From the NCBI RefSeq assembly GCF_000224145.3, contig NC_020174.2:4345026-4409025 (forward strand): a stretch of 64,000 nt of DNA, read 5' to 3'. This document shows, one piece after another, positions 24,655 to 37,484 of the stretch; positions within the stretch are counted from its first letter, which is position 1; the number at the start of each line of letters is the position of its first letter. The DNA comes from Ciona intestinalis (taxonomy: Eukaryota; Chordata; Ascidiacea; Phlebobranchia; Cionidae). Both the position numbers and the translations under genes were made by a program. Under the pieces are notes generated by a model. The model worked only from the letters and a program-made list of their open reading frames with translations, was not told the origin of the DNA and did no database searches.

Positions 24655-27461
24655 ATGGGATGCTTCCACAGCGTTTCAAACAAATCCAAAGTCGGTCCAT
24701 GCAGAACAAACATTTTTAGCGACGTACAAGCGACCATCGACCAATCCCCGACGGTAATAGAAGAATATTCACCGATTGTACTGAGGTACAGGACTCCCTA
24801 CTTTCGCGCAAACGCGCAGGTGATCATGCCGCCGATTCGTCGGAAAGAAACCTGGACCGTGGGTTGGATTCAAGCGTGCGATTACATGAAGTTCATTAAT
24901 CAATATGGGACCCTTGGCTGGTAAGACGTTTATTCATAATTGCTGTATATACGTCACCTCTTTAAAGTTGCGCTGGATATTAGCGCATATGTTACAGAGA
25001 AGTATTTAAATATAAGCAGAACAAACGTCATTTTAATTGCAAACGCGCTGAGTTGAACCCGCATCATTCACGCCACGAATTAGGTGGAACTGCTGCAAAG
25101 GCTCGTATATACAATGAGCTGATTTGCGCGCGCATATATACAGTTGTCAGATTTCATGGAACTTCCACGAAAACTGACTTGGGCATAATACTTTACACCC
25201 TGCAACCAATTGCCATTTTCCCAAAGCTATAGGCATATAGCTTCATCATATAAGCATATAACTTCATCATCAGGGCACGCTAAACAGGGGGTATTTTAGC
25301 ATACTTCATTTGCGCCGTGAAATATGCACAATTTCAATTTACGTCATCAATCCGTTAAAGTTAACCAAATGAGTTCGTAATTGTATCAGACCCAATTCAC
25401 GCGGTCGGTCTGTTTCGACCGGTAACGAAAAAACAGTTTAACAGGATATTTCTCACGTATTATCGAGACGTAACCTTTAACCGCTTGACTTTTTATGAAT
25501 CAAACCTGTTGTGCCGTCGTTTCAACCAGAAAATGCATTTAATTTTACCGGTAAACGTGTTTTGTCCTTTTAACGACTTATGTGATCAAATCCTACGCTC
25601 TCTCAGTTTAACTCTCCAGTAGCTCATATATACGTGTGTCAGGTGTGTGATAGTCTCAATTAGGACTCCTGGATGCGTTTTTGTTTCGCATAATAGTGTG
25701 TATACGTTTCATTACACAAAAGCTGACGCCTTATAATGTATAACATGCGTCATTTATTGGCGTAAAGACTATTTTAACACTAGCCGCGCATAATATCATG
25801 ACGAGTTAAAAATAATCACTCGAGAAATGTTACCTCAACCATACTTAGAAACTTAACCTAAACCCATGTTAGATGTTTCTGTGTTGAGGGCACTAACCCT
25901 ATAATAGTTAATATATATACTGTACCAGAATTTTGGCCGTTTAGGTCTTGTAAAGCCTGTGACGTAGGCATGTTTTGATCTGTTCATCGTGCTGGCGAGG
26001 AAACTGCATACATTACTTCATAATGCAACGTCATATCCTGTTTTGCGAAGCTGTATTGATACGCTACAGCAATGTATATAAGCTTGCTCCGACTAGGGCG
26101 ATTCGCAAGTTCATAGGCCTAATTTAAAATGCGGCTGGCCGGCCGGAGTGGGGTATAATGCTTCTCCATCGACCCGCGCATAAAAAATTAATACAGATAA
26201 ATATTGAATGCTTAACATTCATTGTGATGAATACAAGCAAATCTATTCCTAGCACGCGAACGGTCATAATTATAAGTCATATACCTGAACAAGTGTTGGA
26301 CAATCACGCAGTCGCAAATTAATTCCTTTAACTTCGTTTTTAGCTCCAGCTGGGAGATTCCTGCCTTGAAATCCGGCAGAATACCGGCGGTAAGCGACAG
26401 CGATGGAGTTTCGTATCCGTGGTACGGGAACACAACCGAAATTGCCACCATTGTTGGTCCCACTGATTCCTATAGACGAATGAATCTCACGGTTAGTCTT
26501 TTGGAGTATACAAATCGGGTTTCGTTTGCTACACTAGGCCACTCGTGTTATGAAGCAAAGGCCTCGTAAAAACAAGACTTTCGTGGAAAGGTCCAAAACA
26601 TGCTCGCACTGTTTTGTACACACGATTTATACTCTCATATTCGGTCAACAATAATAAACATTAGGAGGTTTTCCACGAAGTGCCACTCTGGCGGTCTGGA
26701 GAACTCAGTGGCAATGTTTATTTAATTAGCACGAACTATAGGTACGTTTCCGAAGTGTGCGAATGCATTCTGCACACATATAGGCTATGTATAGCATCCA
26801 GTCCACAGTTAAAATCTATAATAAGCTTTGGTATTCAGTTTTTAGTGAAACTTGTACATTTTGCTATAGCATTCTTATTTAACAGATGAACGACAACTTC
26901 TATCCTTCAGTAACGTGGGACATTCCGGTCAGTGAAGGGACAAATGCGCACTTGACGCGGATCGTTCGGGACCAGAGTTTTATAACATGGCTCGCTGCTG
27001 TCAACGAAACTACTAAGGACATCATTGTCCTGAAGACAGTTCGTTGGAACTTCTACCTGGAGATCGACATCGACCCGACGAGGGAACTTGGCCAGCGAGC
27101 TCGCATTGTGGCTCCGCGGGCACAGAAACAACCGCTCGTTACGAACGGACCAGGTGACAAAAATAGGTTTCAGAGCCCGGTTAGAGGCCGGCGACGAGGA
27201 ACAGACAATAATAGCAACAGCACGTACGTAGGTCAGATACCCATCAGCGCCCTCGTCCGACCATCCGCCAACAACGCTCAGACTCTGATTTGGCGACCGA
27301 CGGAAAACCAACCGATCGTGGTCGTGCCAGCTAAAGAGGAACACCGGGACACGAACGAACTGATCTTGTTCAACGGCTGCTCAGCAATGCACGGAAAGGA
27401 GTCGATAATAAAAGAGATCTCAAAGCAAGAAGTGATTCAGTTACAACAAATGGCGAGGTGA
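23029..27461 (+). CDS. FAM78: FAM78 family protein with long N-terminal extension
   Basis: Three coding exons: 23029-24920, 26344-26491 and 26886-27461 (phases 2 and 0). From the internal ATG at 24655 the product reads MGCFHS..., then SPIVLRYRTPYF, WTVGWIQAC, SSWEIPALKSGR, DSDGVSYPWYGNTTE, MNDNFYPSVTW, RDQSFITWL and LGQRARIV, in the same order as vertebrate FAM78A/FAM78B as I remember them. Counted from 24655 the protein is 329 aa (vertebrate proteins are about 260-285); from 23029 it is 871 aa. The extra length in the last exon is a basic, Asn-rich insert around 27120-27240 and a C-terminal tail. The MGC start suggests N-myristoylation plus palmitoylation of the short form. Molecular function of FAM78 is not known to me. 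A poly(A) signal follows at 27582. Confidence 0.9.
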
Positions 27462-27581
27462 CGAAAGCCTGCCAGTAGACTGGATTCAAATGCTTCTAGA
27501 TATGTTCCACAGGGCTTGCCACACTTGCTTGCCAGACGCTTCCCGGCCGATAACGAAGGCAGAAAGTGAATGGCTGCGAGC

Positions 27582-27587
27582 AATAAA
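27582..27587 (+). terminator. Poly(A) signal for FAM78
   Basis: AATAAA lies 121 bases after the FAM78 stop codon, followed by T-rich sequence. It is the first such hexamer after the stop. Confidence 0.6.
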
Positions 27588-29417
27588 ATTTATTTGAGTT
27601 CGATCGGCTTACTCAGTCCAAGCGGTGGAGCTCGTGGCTGACTCATCGGCGTGCACTTATTTCTTTTGCCACGTTTTTTTTTTAGCTTCATCGTGCAACG
27701 CATGCTACGAACAAACGCATTATTTATTTTAGACAATTTGCCCCCGTTTTTATAGACCATTATATTGTGGGCCGTTTGACAAAACATTTTAGTTTACTTC
27801 AGTGATGCAAATCATACAGTATATAACCAGTTAGTTACGAACATTAGTGGCTCTTGCTATTCAGCTTTCTCTTCTTGTTTTATCTTTCATTTTGCACTAT
27901 TCCTTTCTCCCTGTCTTGCCGCATTACGCCGCGCGTGCGTCCCCGTGTGTTTGTGCGATGTAACTGTGACTTGTTTCACCAGTCGTCAGGTGGCGCAAGA
28001 GTGACGCACGTTCACTCAAGCCGACTTGTCGACAACCTTGGTGAAATCTTTGGTTGTCGAAACTTGTTAACTGCAACGATTCCCGAATTATGGGGTCAGT
28101 CGTTATTATTCCAACAGTCCCAAATCGTTCGCTTTGCATCTGCGCACTGTGCTATCCCCTCCTTCCCCGTCGTCGATAATTGCAACACTGTGCTCGCGCG
28201 CCACCATTCGTCTTCGAAACTTCGGTGTCGCTTCCGCATGTACAACGAACACTCAATCCAAACACGTACATGCTGTATGCGCTTAGAGCACCACAGTGTC
28301 GCCCACTGAAATTAAATTTACTTCATTTTCGTTTAACTTTGCACCCTATACCTCGACAGACGCCGAACAAATAATCGTCCTCGACCGAGTGGCCCGGAAT
28401 CCCCGTTATTTAAACGTTGGAATTCTCCCGATCGTCTTCACTAATTCATGCACAATCTTCAAACTGCACATCAAACCGCATTTCCCCTTTTTTAACCTTA
28501 GCGACGATTATCTTGTTTTATATCGTTCGTTCCCCAGTCTGTTCCGTAAAGGAAGTTCCAATCTACTATATTTGTGTTGAACGTTGTAAAACAATTGCAA
28601 CGGCAAACTTTCTTATTTTGTTTTAAGCAGCGCCGAAACGAAAATCACCCATTTAATTAGGTCAGCTTTCTATATACTCTAAAGAAATTGCCGCATTTGG
28701 TTTTACTGTTCGTTTTGACATGTGCAATATGTGTTGAATTATTTAATCATTACCGCTATATGCGCCCACAGACACCTCGTCGCATGCTAATATACAGCAG
28801 GTTCAATTTTACTCAGAAATTCAAAGCAACCCAATTTTCCATTAAACACGTCGAAAATCCAAAACTTCCACCTGTTTGGCTTTTTGAAAGCTGGAAACGA
28901 AAACGCGCACACTTTTCCGAAGAGTCTGTTATTTTATTCATTTTCTCACTGTCGCTATGGAATCCAAGTTGTCCAAGGTCGATTGTTGCTGTTTTTATTA
29001 CCACCTTTTGATTTCTTCATTGTTTTTTCTTTCTATCGCTATTTATTAAAACTGTCGCTATATACACAATGAGCCGATCCTTTTTTTATCCCGTTACCAC
29101 TTATTTTCCGCGTTGTTACCGTTGGCTTATGCAGAATAAATACTACCGCGACCGACATCCGTACGTGCACCTGTGTGCTGTATGTTCCAAGATAGGTTAT
29201 GCGGTAATGCCCGCGCTGTGCACCTGCGCATGATACGATCATGTGCGTTGGCGTTTACCAACAAAAAAATGGTTTCTCTAAGTTGCCAGTGCAAAGGAAA
29301 TAAAGTTGAGACACAATAACACAGCATATGCCGATAATGCTTCACCGTAACATATGTAGTTTATACTCGATGTTTCAGTGTAGATTTATAGATCGAAATA
29401 TATACGACAATTGCTAA

Positions 29418-29488
29418 AACATGGTATATCATTGACGATTTTATCCGATCCGCTGAACATGGTATATCATTGACGATTTTATCCGATC
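29418..29488. repeat. Two copies of a 33-bp sequence, period 38 bp
   Basis: The segment beginning AACATGGTATATCATTGACG at 29418 is repeated exactly at 29456, with five bases (CGCTG) between the copies. Confidence 0.95.
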
Positions 29489-29830
29489 TAGGTTATATTG
29501 TCGTTCTTTTTAAAATACAGCTAAACACTCGCTTTTTGAAAACAAAATTTGCTGATATTCTGGTATAACTCAAAAAAACACTTATACCGGTTAGGACAAG
29601 TCGGTTCTATTGGTAACAACATGAACCGCGTTTCTCGCAGATCAAAAACGAAGATTTCACAGCAAAAAAACGTTCAGTTAAAAGATTGTCTTTCACATTT
29701 AAAAGCGGACCTTTCGGCGTATTGGGGAAAGTGGAGAAAAAGGCAGATGCGCGACAAGATAAAGAGTTCTTAACCACTGCCTGGTATCCTAGCGCGTCAA
29801 ATGTGTTTGGTACACCGAAGAAGATAAGAT

Positions 29831-32800
29831 ATGATGAAGATTCTTTCTATTTTCGCCGTCGTGGTATGTTTGGGAGCTGTGGCAACAGGTAAAGAGGTAG
29901 CAATATAGACAGTTTTACGACATATTATTTGCAAATGTTTTAAATTGAAATATTGGACAAGACGCTATAGACGTAAACCATAACATGCGTTTTTTTTCAA
30001 AACAATGAATTATTTCTTTACCAATGAATTCTCAAAATCAGTTTAGCTTGTAAAGTACATCACTAATGTGTATTTAATCGCAGGAATACAGTGTTGGTCG
30101 TGCGACAACGCAAGAGGTCACGAAGAATGCGCGACAACTGGACAGTTAGTGCGATGCATCTCTCGATGGGTAAGACTATGTTTTTTACAGTTACAACGGA
30201 AGATTAACTATAGTTTGGCCAAACATAAACGCTGCTGTAGCGATTACAAGACCTGCGGCTACCAACTCGAAGAATAATTCTATAAAAGGCATATACATTA
30301 CAAAAATGTTTATGTAATTTTGCTGTTATAAAACATGATGCCGCGTTCAAATGTTCATATGACTAGCCCAATGGGCATTTATACAGTAAGCACTATATAC
30401 GCTTATAGGTATTACCTAACCTGTTGCTGGTTTGAGGGAATTTATAGGCCCAGACATTTCTAAACACGTAGTTTTACCACGCCAAGCCTTAGTATTTTGC
30501 CTTTGTGGGCTGCGTGGTTGTTTACTCGCCGTAAGGTGCTTGCTTTAATTACTTTATGTGCGAAGTAAGCGACCTTAGCTTAATTGCATCAGAAAATAAT
30601 TATAAGGTGGTTTTGGGGACTGTGTATATAAGTTTAACATTGGATCATATACTGCTCATCGCGTTAAGCGCTTGAAATAACATATAGTAGGGTGGAAAAA
30701 GATGGGACACCTTTAGCGCATATTATCTAAATACCCTGATCGTGTTTTAAATAATTAACAAAGGTATATGGGAGTCGTGAGGATACAGTTTTGAAATCCT
30801 TTGAATGTTCTTTGTTCACCAATAAATGAAACGAGAAAATAGAATTAAAAGGTGTCCCATCTTCTCCTGCTCAATTGTTTATTTACACTATACGTATCTT
30901 GAGACAAGATTTGTTTCCGCACACACACCAATACAAAATAAAATGATGCAAACAGCGCGTTTATATTATATAGTAGTAAGTTGCGGTAAGATAATTTATG
31001 TTTTCATACTTTTTTATCGCCCTAAAAGAAAAAAAATGTTTCCAGAACTATAACCGCATCCTCACGACTCTACCATGTGCTAACGGTATCCATTTTATAC
31101 AAAATTACTAAACTGTTGTTATGTATAAATGAATTTCGCCCACACGCGGCCTAATTCCGTAAACTTAAATAGACAATCATATATAACAAGCAGCAGTGGC
31201 AAGTGGTTTCAAAACTAAGGTTGTCGGCTAAATTATATGCTAGCAAACTTTAAGATTTTATATTTATAGGAAGTATGTTCCACGGTCGAACGGAGGACAA
31301 ACAACGCATTGTTCGTAACCAAGAGATGCAAGCAGAGACTCGCGTGTGCAAACGGCGTGCGCCAAGTAAGTTTCCGATAACTACATTTATGCTTTCTTTC
31401 CTGAACCCCTGCGTTGGTGAAAACAAAAAATATCTCTGTTGTCGCCTGGTTTAGGATGACAATTGTTGTAAAAAGGGCGATAGACAGAAAACCATGCTTG
31501 TCTAAAATAGCCTAATAAATGATGTGTCACACGGTGATACCAGACTACACTTGGCACAAAGTTATCCGTCCTAAACGTGCGCGAGTTCAGAAGCGTGAGT
31601 TTGTAAATAAGGCTTACTCACGCGGTTTAATCCCTGCCTGTGTAAAGGTTATCTCGCTAATAACGATAATTTTTTCAGAATTACAACAGCCCATTCAGCC
31701 CGCAGTGTAACCTCGATGGATTGGTGTCAGTTTGCCGGTGCTGTTGCAATGGAACCGAATGTAATAGGGACGCTACATGCGAACCCGGTCAGTATATTTA
31801 TATACTTTAACAAAGACAGTTTACACGCGTGATGCCAACATCATTTAATCCTGGTAAACAACATCGAAATATGTGTTTAAGAAGGCCATTGCGCCGTAAA
31901 TCGGAAGACTATTCGCCGGTTAAAGCCGCGGTAATTTTGTCTGATCCGTGACAGCAAGACAACGGATTAAATTTGTGCTAAGACACAAGACTCTGCCGTT
32001 ATGTCAGTCGATAGAAAGTGTTGTAAGAAATATCACGAAAATCAAACAGACTTTTGTAAAAAATGTCACGAAAATCAAATGAACTTGCGACTATTTCTCA
32101 AAGCCAAAAAGATACAACGAAAAATGAAGGTGACGTTCACATAGACGTGCCATGCACATGTCACTCGACCGTCTGTTGTTTGACTGTGATCGATACACAA
32201 GCCATCCCAGTTCGTCTGAAGTTTGACTAAAATTATCCATCAAATAAGTTACAGAGCAGTTGGGTTTTCCATGCTTGATAGCGACATGTTATACATTTCA
32301 AAATTCTGGTCCAATGACCTGATCAATCATTTGCTTAAGTATGCGTATATACACGCAATGCCAGCAATGTAAAAATCGCCTAAATAGCGAGAGAATCCAC
32401 GGGCGAGTTCAGGGGTGGCTTGCATTGTTGAAGTCAAAAGAAGATTTTTTTCTGTTTATAAAAATAGAAGGAATGCGAACGAATGCAACGTCATCAACTT
32501 GCAAGTCATTGTTGAACTCAAAAAGTTTTCATGCATAAATGTGACTTTTAAAATATATTATAGACCGTTATTAATCTCCGAATTGCGACAGCGCCAATTA
32601 GAGAAACAACGCAAACGAAAAGTTCATGCATGTGCCAAGCGATGCCAACGAAGGCTATTTTCTGCACATGACCTTTGCCTATGTAGAATGATAGTAAAGA
32701 GAAAAGCACGTTCTGGCGATCTGGTCAATATGGTCATTACTATCAGCACAAAGTAGGGGATTAATTAAACAGTCGCAGTGGTAAATCATTTCCAATGACA

Positions 32801-35800
32801 AATACGCCGTGCTTTGATAAGTTACCGAGGGATAGTAAACAACGTCTGCATTCCAAGATGACCTCAATGATGCCATTTATCCATTCCAAGTAATCCTCTC
32901 AAAAGTTAAGACCCAGCCAAAACGATACAGCGGTTTGCTTTTAATTTTTGCAGATTCGTTGCAAAGCCTATGTGGTATTTTCAGCTAAAATCGAAATTTC
33001 ACGAAAACAATGAATATTGTAAGTTCATGCATTTCCAGGAAACGGTTGCCTGAGAGCTACGGGTTATGCAAACGCGTTCGCCCTTTGTGCGTGTTTACCG
33101 TTTGTAATAATCGTCGTGTGGTGTGAAATGACGTCAAATATACGTGATAGACTGCTAACATGTGTGGTTAATAGCAAAAACTTAGGCTCCGTGTTTGGCT
33201 GTGTTCTTATTACGTGTTGCGACTGTGAGTGGACTCACCACGTGGTAAAATACTTCTGTACTATGTCACCACGGACAAAAGATTAAAGCGGTCGAATTTA
33301 CACGACGAACATATCGATTTCCCCACAAAACGTGAGGATTGTCTAGGGGGAGTGGCTGGTTTTGTACGGGCTGCCATTATGACGGCCAATTGCGGCAATA
33401 TGTATGTCGCCAAGCCATGTTTTCGTGAGTCCCTGAAATTATTCCAAGCAACAGACGTTCTAGAAATAAACAGGCGAAATAATGGCAGACACATCCGGTA
33501 ATGGTTGAAAAAACATTGCCTTTGACTATTTTTATAAGGCGGGCGTGAGAGTAAAATGGGCTTATATATTCCAGCCCGTCACGTCGACTACAGGTGCCAC
33601 GATGAAGGAGGACTCTGCCACGAGTGGCGTAACCATACCTGCCTTGGAGGCTACGTGACAGGCTTGTGCTATGGAAATAACGGACGGCGATGCTGCCTTC
33701 CATGCACTCCGGAAACATGTAAGTTCATGCTATAAAAATCATTTCAATCCTGTCCAATTTCTTCGGTATAATTACTTAGTGTGGCGTGACAAAAATATAC
33801 GTTTAAATAAAATGGTAAAAGTAAAATTAAAAATAATACAAAATATTAATGGTATTGTAAAATAGAAACTTTATTTTAATTTTTGGGTTATTTATGGGTT
33901 GGAGAATACAAAAGCTACCGCCTATAAGGTAAAAAGAGGCAAATCAATCACACAAACGTATATTGTTGAGCATAACAACCCAGTCAGCGATGGAGGTTTC
34001 CCACTTATTGGCCAATATTGCAAATGCAACATGGCTTAAAATTTGATATTATCACTGCTCGTTTAAAGCATCATTATCGGCTAAGATGAACAGATAAAAT
34101 AACTGTATTCGTGTATGTACATTAAAACTACTGCTATAGCAGTATAATAAGGCCCAAAGTCTGTCCGATAATAACCTTAAAATCCAAGGGCGATAAGTGG
34201 AAACTTCGTTAAATGTGACAACAAGATACGTTTTCGCACAACTGGTGTTAGTAAGAAATGAAGCCGTGCATTCTGTTTGCTAATTTCGATTCCTTGTATC
34301 TGATTATTTTTTTGTAAAGTCGTGATCGGTTGGAGCGACTGTATTTCGAAATCGCAATGCACCTAACACGATACCACGCTTCCAACATCCTGTGCGTATA
34401 TGTTGCGGACTAAAATTAACTGCTGCAATCCTCAACACATATTTAGTTCAATTTGTTTTTTTTAAAAAAAACGTCTTTCCAAATTCCAATACAACTGCAA
34501 TAACAAAAAATACCAACAAAATGGATGACAGCTAGTGTTTTAAATTAAACGGAATACGTTACTAATTTCCTCGTATTGATTATTATATGACACAATATTG
34601 TTCACAGGTCCGGCGGCCCGGGACGCTGTCCAGCAAGATGCAGTTTGCAGAGCGGAAGGTGGAATATGTCTTGGGATTACGAATTTTTGCGATGGTATTT
34701 ACTACCCAGGAAAGTGTGGAGGACCGAACGGCAGACAGTGCTGTAAAGAAGCAGGTATAACACGTACATTAGAGATTGGTACCAATAACTCACCGTGAAA
34801 GTAATGTTTGCTGATATGTTTGTCGAAAAATATACAAAAACGTATTGGTTGCTGATGGACATGCCGTTAAAAGGACAAGAATGAGAAGTATTTGTATTTT
34901 TTAGTGTGTACGTTGCTCAACTATGCCAACACCAACGTAAAACCAAGAGGTGTAGGAGCAATACGCATTGACTCCGGGTTCAAGTGGGCCTTAAACAAAA
35001 TGAACGAGTGGGCGAGGGCGTGTCGTGTCAAGGTAATGGCTCAGATAAACAAACACATCGCCTGCTACGTGTTGTTTTAGGATCTCAAAACACAGAGGCT
35101 AAAATAACATATTACCTGTGAAACTTCTGACATTTTTTAACATTATCATTACTTACTTTAACGATGCCTGTTATATATTCTATACTGGTAAGCGCGGGTA
35201 GTCGCGAGCTGCCGTATTACACCCCAGGGTATATGTTAAGACGGGTATTCAGAATGTAGAAGAACAAGTTTTCGTATAGCTTATCTAAAAAAACTTAGAA
35301 CATTTTAGAATGTTTGCCTGAGTTATAGGAAGGTGTTACCAAAATTTTCGTCATTTAATACTCTACCGGTCTGTATTGGACATGTTCGAAGACGACAGTA
35401 ACATCACTAACATCCGTCAATATATTTGTGTGTCTGCTGACCATGTAATATCACATATAAATAAATGATTGTAACTTATAGCATTGCAAGGCTGGAAAAC
35501 AACAGTCGTTATAACACGGGTGTTCCGATTCATACAACTCATGCCAGCTTAACTATTTTTTAGATTTTTTTATATAGAGGGCATGTGTTTTAAATTAAGA
35601 GGTATTTAATCCGACATATTCTCATATTAATAGTCGAAATCAGACACGACCTTCAGGTCGGTAAAGTTAAAGGGGAAAGTTCATGCAAATAGAATAAAAT
35701 TGCTTCCAAGAAGTGTTATGTTAATACTTTGAACGAACCATTCGATCATTAATTCTTAAAACAGATTTTTACGCCGGATTTTGGATTAGAGCATATTATT

Positions 35801-36632
35801 CTTATTTAATATTTAAAATGTCACAATGTAAACGCGTTTTAACTCATTTAAAGGCTTTTGGGATATTTGATTAAAATTAACACCTTTAAAGGCTTCTTGG
35901 ATATTTAATTACAAATTAACTATATGAGTTATCGACAAAATCGCCACGAAAAGACAAAATTATAATATTAAAATATCTTTAGACAGCATTGCGTAACAGG
36001 AAAATAAAAAAAACATTCTTAGGTTCAAGTAACAAAGTCGTTTGAACTAATTACGGAAACAGACGGGAATTACCAACCCATCGAACCAACCATACCAAAC
36101 AATTATGCGGTTGGTCATGCTGTGGATATTGAAGTCGACACAACTATTGAAGTTTGTGATGGACCCTGCTTAGCACGTAAGTTTAGATTAAGGTTTTATT
36201 ATAAATTGGTTATTGTGTTTTAAAGTATAACGTTTAAGCTTGATCGGAACTGAACTGAATGTAACTCATTTAACCTGACGTGGCGGGCAACCACATTTGT
36301 TACGACACGAGTGTTTCGTTTCAGGATAGAACTATAATGAAGCGTGTTTTAATGTTCAGAATAAGTTCAGACTTACGAAATATACAGTTTTGCTACTTGG
36401 CCGTTGTTACCTTTTATCAAATACACAAAAGTAACATTAAAATCCTATCTAAGGTGGTAAAAACCCAGACGCCGTATGCTTTCTTAAGAAAGTTTTGGAA
36501 TATGGATTACACTGGGGTGGAAAGGGAAAATATCAAAACCCAAGTCGAATCGACGACCGTCTCCATGTTGTCAATCCAAGGCAATGGAAAAGACAATTCC
36601 AACAACTGCAGAAAGGCTGTCAGGCCATCTAA
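29831..36632 (+). CDS. Secreted Ly6/uPAR - defensin-like x2 - M15 pseudopeptidase fusion protein
   Basis: Nine exons in consistent phase give 366 aa: 29831-29888, 30084-30169, 31270-31365, 31679-31787, 33575-33718, 34608-34754, 34905-35032, 36023-36176 and 36454-36632. Order of parts: signal peptide (MMKILSIFAVVVCLGAVATG); a Ly6/uPAR three-finger domain (IQCWSCDN ... CRCCCNGTECN, about residues 21-115); two six-cysteine modules (Cys 124-160 and 178-210) with the same EGG-C, G-x-Y-x2-G-x-C and CC landmarks; and an M15-type domain (about 214-366) with GHAVDIEV, GLHWGG and a DD-R-L-H-V-V-N-P segment. There is no membrane anchor or GPI tail, so it is probably secreted. Similar six-cysteine modules are, from memory, attached to bacterial cell-wall hydrolases in other eukaryotes, which suggests binding to bacterial envelopes (inference). 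The weakest join is the 1.8-kb intron 31788-33574; readthrough there meets a stop after five more residues, so a separate Ly6-only product is possible. Confidence 0.72.
30084..31787 (+). other. Ly6/uPAR (LU) domain exons
   Basis: Exons 30084-30169, 31270-31365 and 31679-31787 encode a domain that begins IQCWSCDN (Cys-x2-Cys) and ends in CCCNGTECNRD, the hallmark Cys pair and CN ending of three-finger Ly6 proteins. Cysteine count and spacing fit a complete domain. Confidence 0.85.
30685..30870. mobile_element. MITE-like inverted-repeat element, copy 1
   Basis: The left end reads TAGTAGGGTGGAAAAAGATG and continues GGACACCTTT; the right end is its inverted counterpart (AAAAGGTGTCCCATCTTCTC). 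The element has no ORF and lies in an intron of the Ly6/M15 gene. A further fragment of its interior (CATCCTCACGACTC) occurs in reverse orientation near 31057-31080. Confidence 0.7.
33575..34754 (+). other. Two six-cysteine, beta-defensin-like modules
   Basis: Exon 33575-33718 encodes a module with spacing C-x6-C-x7-C-x8-C-x7-CC, and exon 34608-34754 one with C-x6-C-x6-C-x8-C-x7-CC. Both share EGG before the second cysteine. The framework is close to the beta-defensin pattern (C-x6-C-x3-5-C-x9-C-x6-CC), but the resemblance may be convergent. One module per exon with identical phase 1 borders suggests duplication by exon shuffling. Confidence 0.7.
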
Positions 36633-37484
36633 GCAATTTAAATTGCCACCAGTGCACTGTACAGTATGTGTTATGCGTTACGACTCTTGTATTTTAAGTT
36701 CATGCACGGTGGTGGCGTACCATTTTTTGCTTCAATCGCGCTATGTTTAACCGTTGTAAAATACTGCCGACGTTCAAAGGTATTTAAGTGTGAGGGGTAT
36801 CACATAGTATAGCAGTGTTTGTGTATTTATTTGCTATGCCTCCGCTTTTGTGTAAAGATGTACATTTGCTTTCGCCATTAAATTGACGAAGACTAACTGA
36901 GACCTCTGAAATCGAACAAGTTCGAAGAATTATATGTTTATATTGATGTTAAGTTATGACGAAAAAAGCTTGAAAACGCATTTGAAAAAGTACGTAAACT
37001 TGTTAAACAGTTACGTCGATGCAATGCATCCATATACAAAAGAAAATATAGTTTTGTGGGGTAAGATGGGACATTTTTATCACATAACATCCAAATAACC
37101 TGATCGTGTTTTAAACACTTAACAACGGTTTATGGGAGTCGTAGGATACGGTGTTATAGTTTTTCAAATGTTCTTCCCCCGCCTTACTATGTCTACGGTA
37201 CTCAGCAGCAAATTATACACAAGAAAAACGTTTGTGGTATAATACTCGGACCTCGGACGGTGTGCTGTAAAACCAAACCACTTTGTACAAAAATGACAAG
37301 AGGTCGACAAACTCACATTAGACCAGGACGCTATCTCCTAAACTGGAGAATCTAAATAATGGAGTGATAGAAACATGCATTACGATCTCTAGTCTGTAAA
37401 CTATATATCTTAATCCGCCATGAATACACTAAAAGCTCTTTGCTTTCTGCGGAAAAAACTTGACACTTTTTAGAAAGAATCCCA
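36633..37484. other. Intergenic region between convergent genes
   Basis: The 3' ends of the Ly6/M15 gene (plus) and of the unrecognised minus-strand gene face each other here. A MITE-like element occupies 37048-37190. I see no additional coding sequence. Confidence 0.6.
37048..37190. mobile_element. MITE-like inverted-repeat element, copy 2
   Basis: The left end reads TTGTGGGGTAAGATGGGACA and the right end CTTCCCCCGCCTTACTAT. Its interior shares CCTGATCGTGTTTTAAA and ATGGGAGTCGT with the copy at 30685, so the two belong to one family. Confidence 0.65.

Larger units (their letters stand above)
27462..29830. other. Intergenic region between FAM78 and the Ly6/M15 gene
   Basis: It contains the FAM78 3' UTR, a C/T-rich stretch with several ORFs on the plus strand (27850-29070) that lack a credible start or family match, and a short tandem repeat at 29418-29488. 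In-frame stops just upstream of 29831 (29771-29773 and 29825-29827) separate this region from the next coding exon. Confidence 0.5.

Noticed and set aside
27854..28309. 151-codon plus-strand frame with a hydrophobic start resembling a signal peptide
   Set aside because: The nominal start is a TTG codon, the hydrophobic stretch reflects C/T-rich DNA, and no domain follows.
32341..33865. Several open frames inside the large intron of the Ly6/M15 gene
   Set aside because: None has domain similarity or splice sites fitting the gene, except the exon 33575-33718, which uses a different frame.
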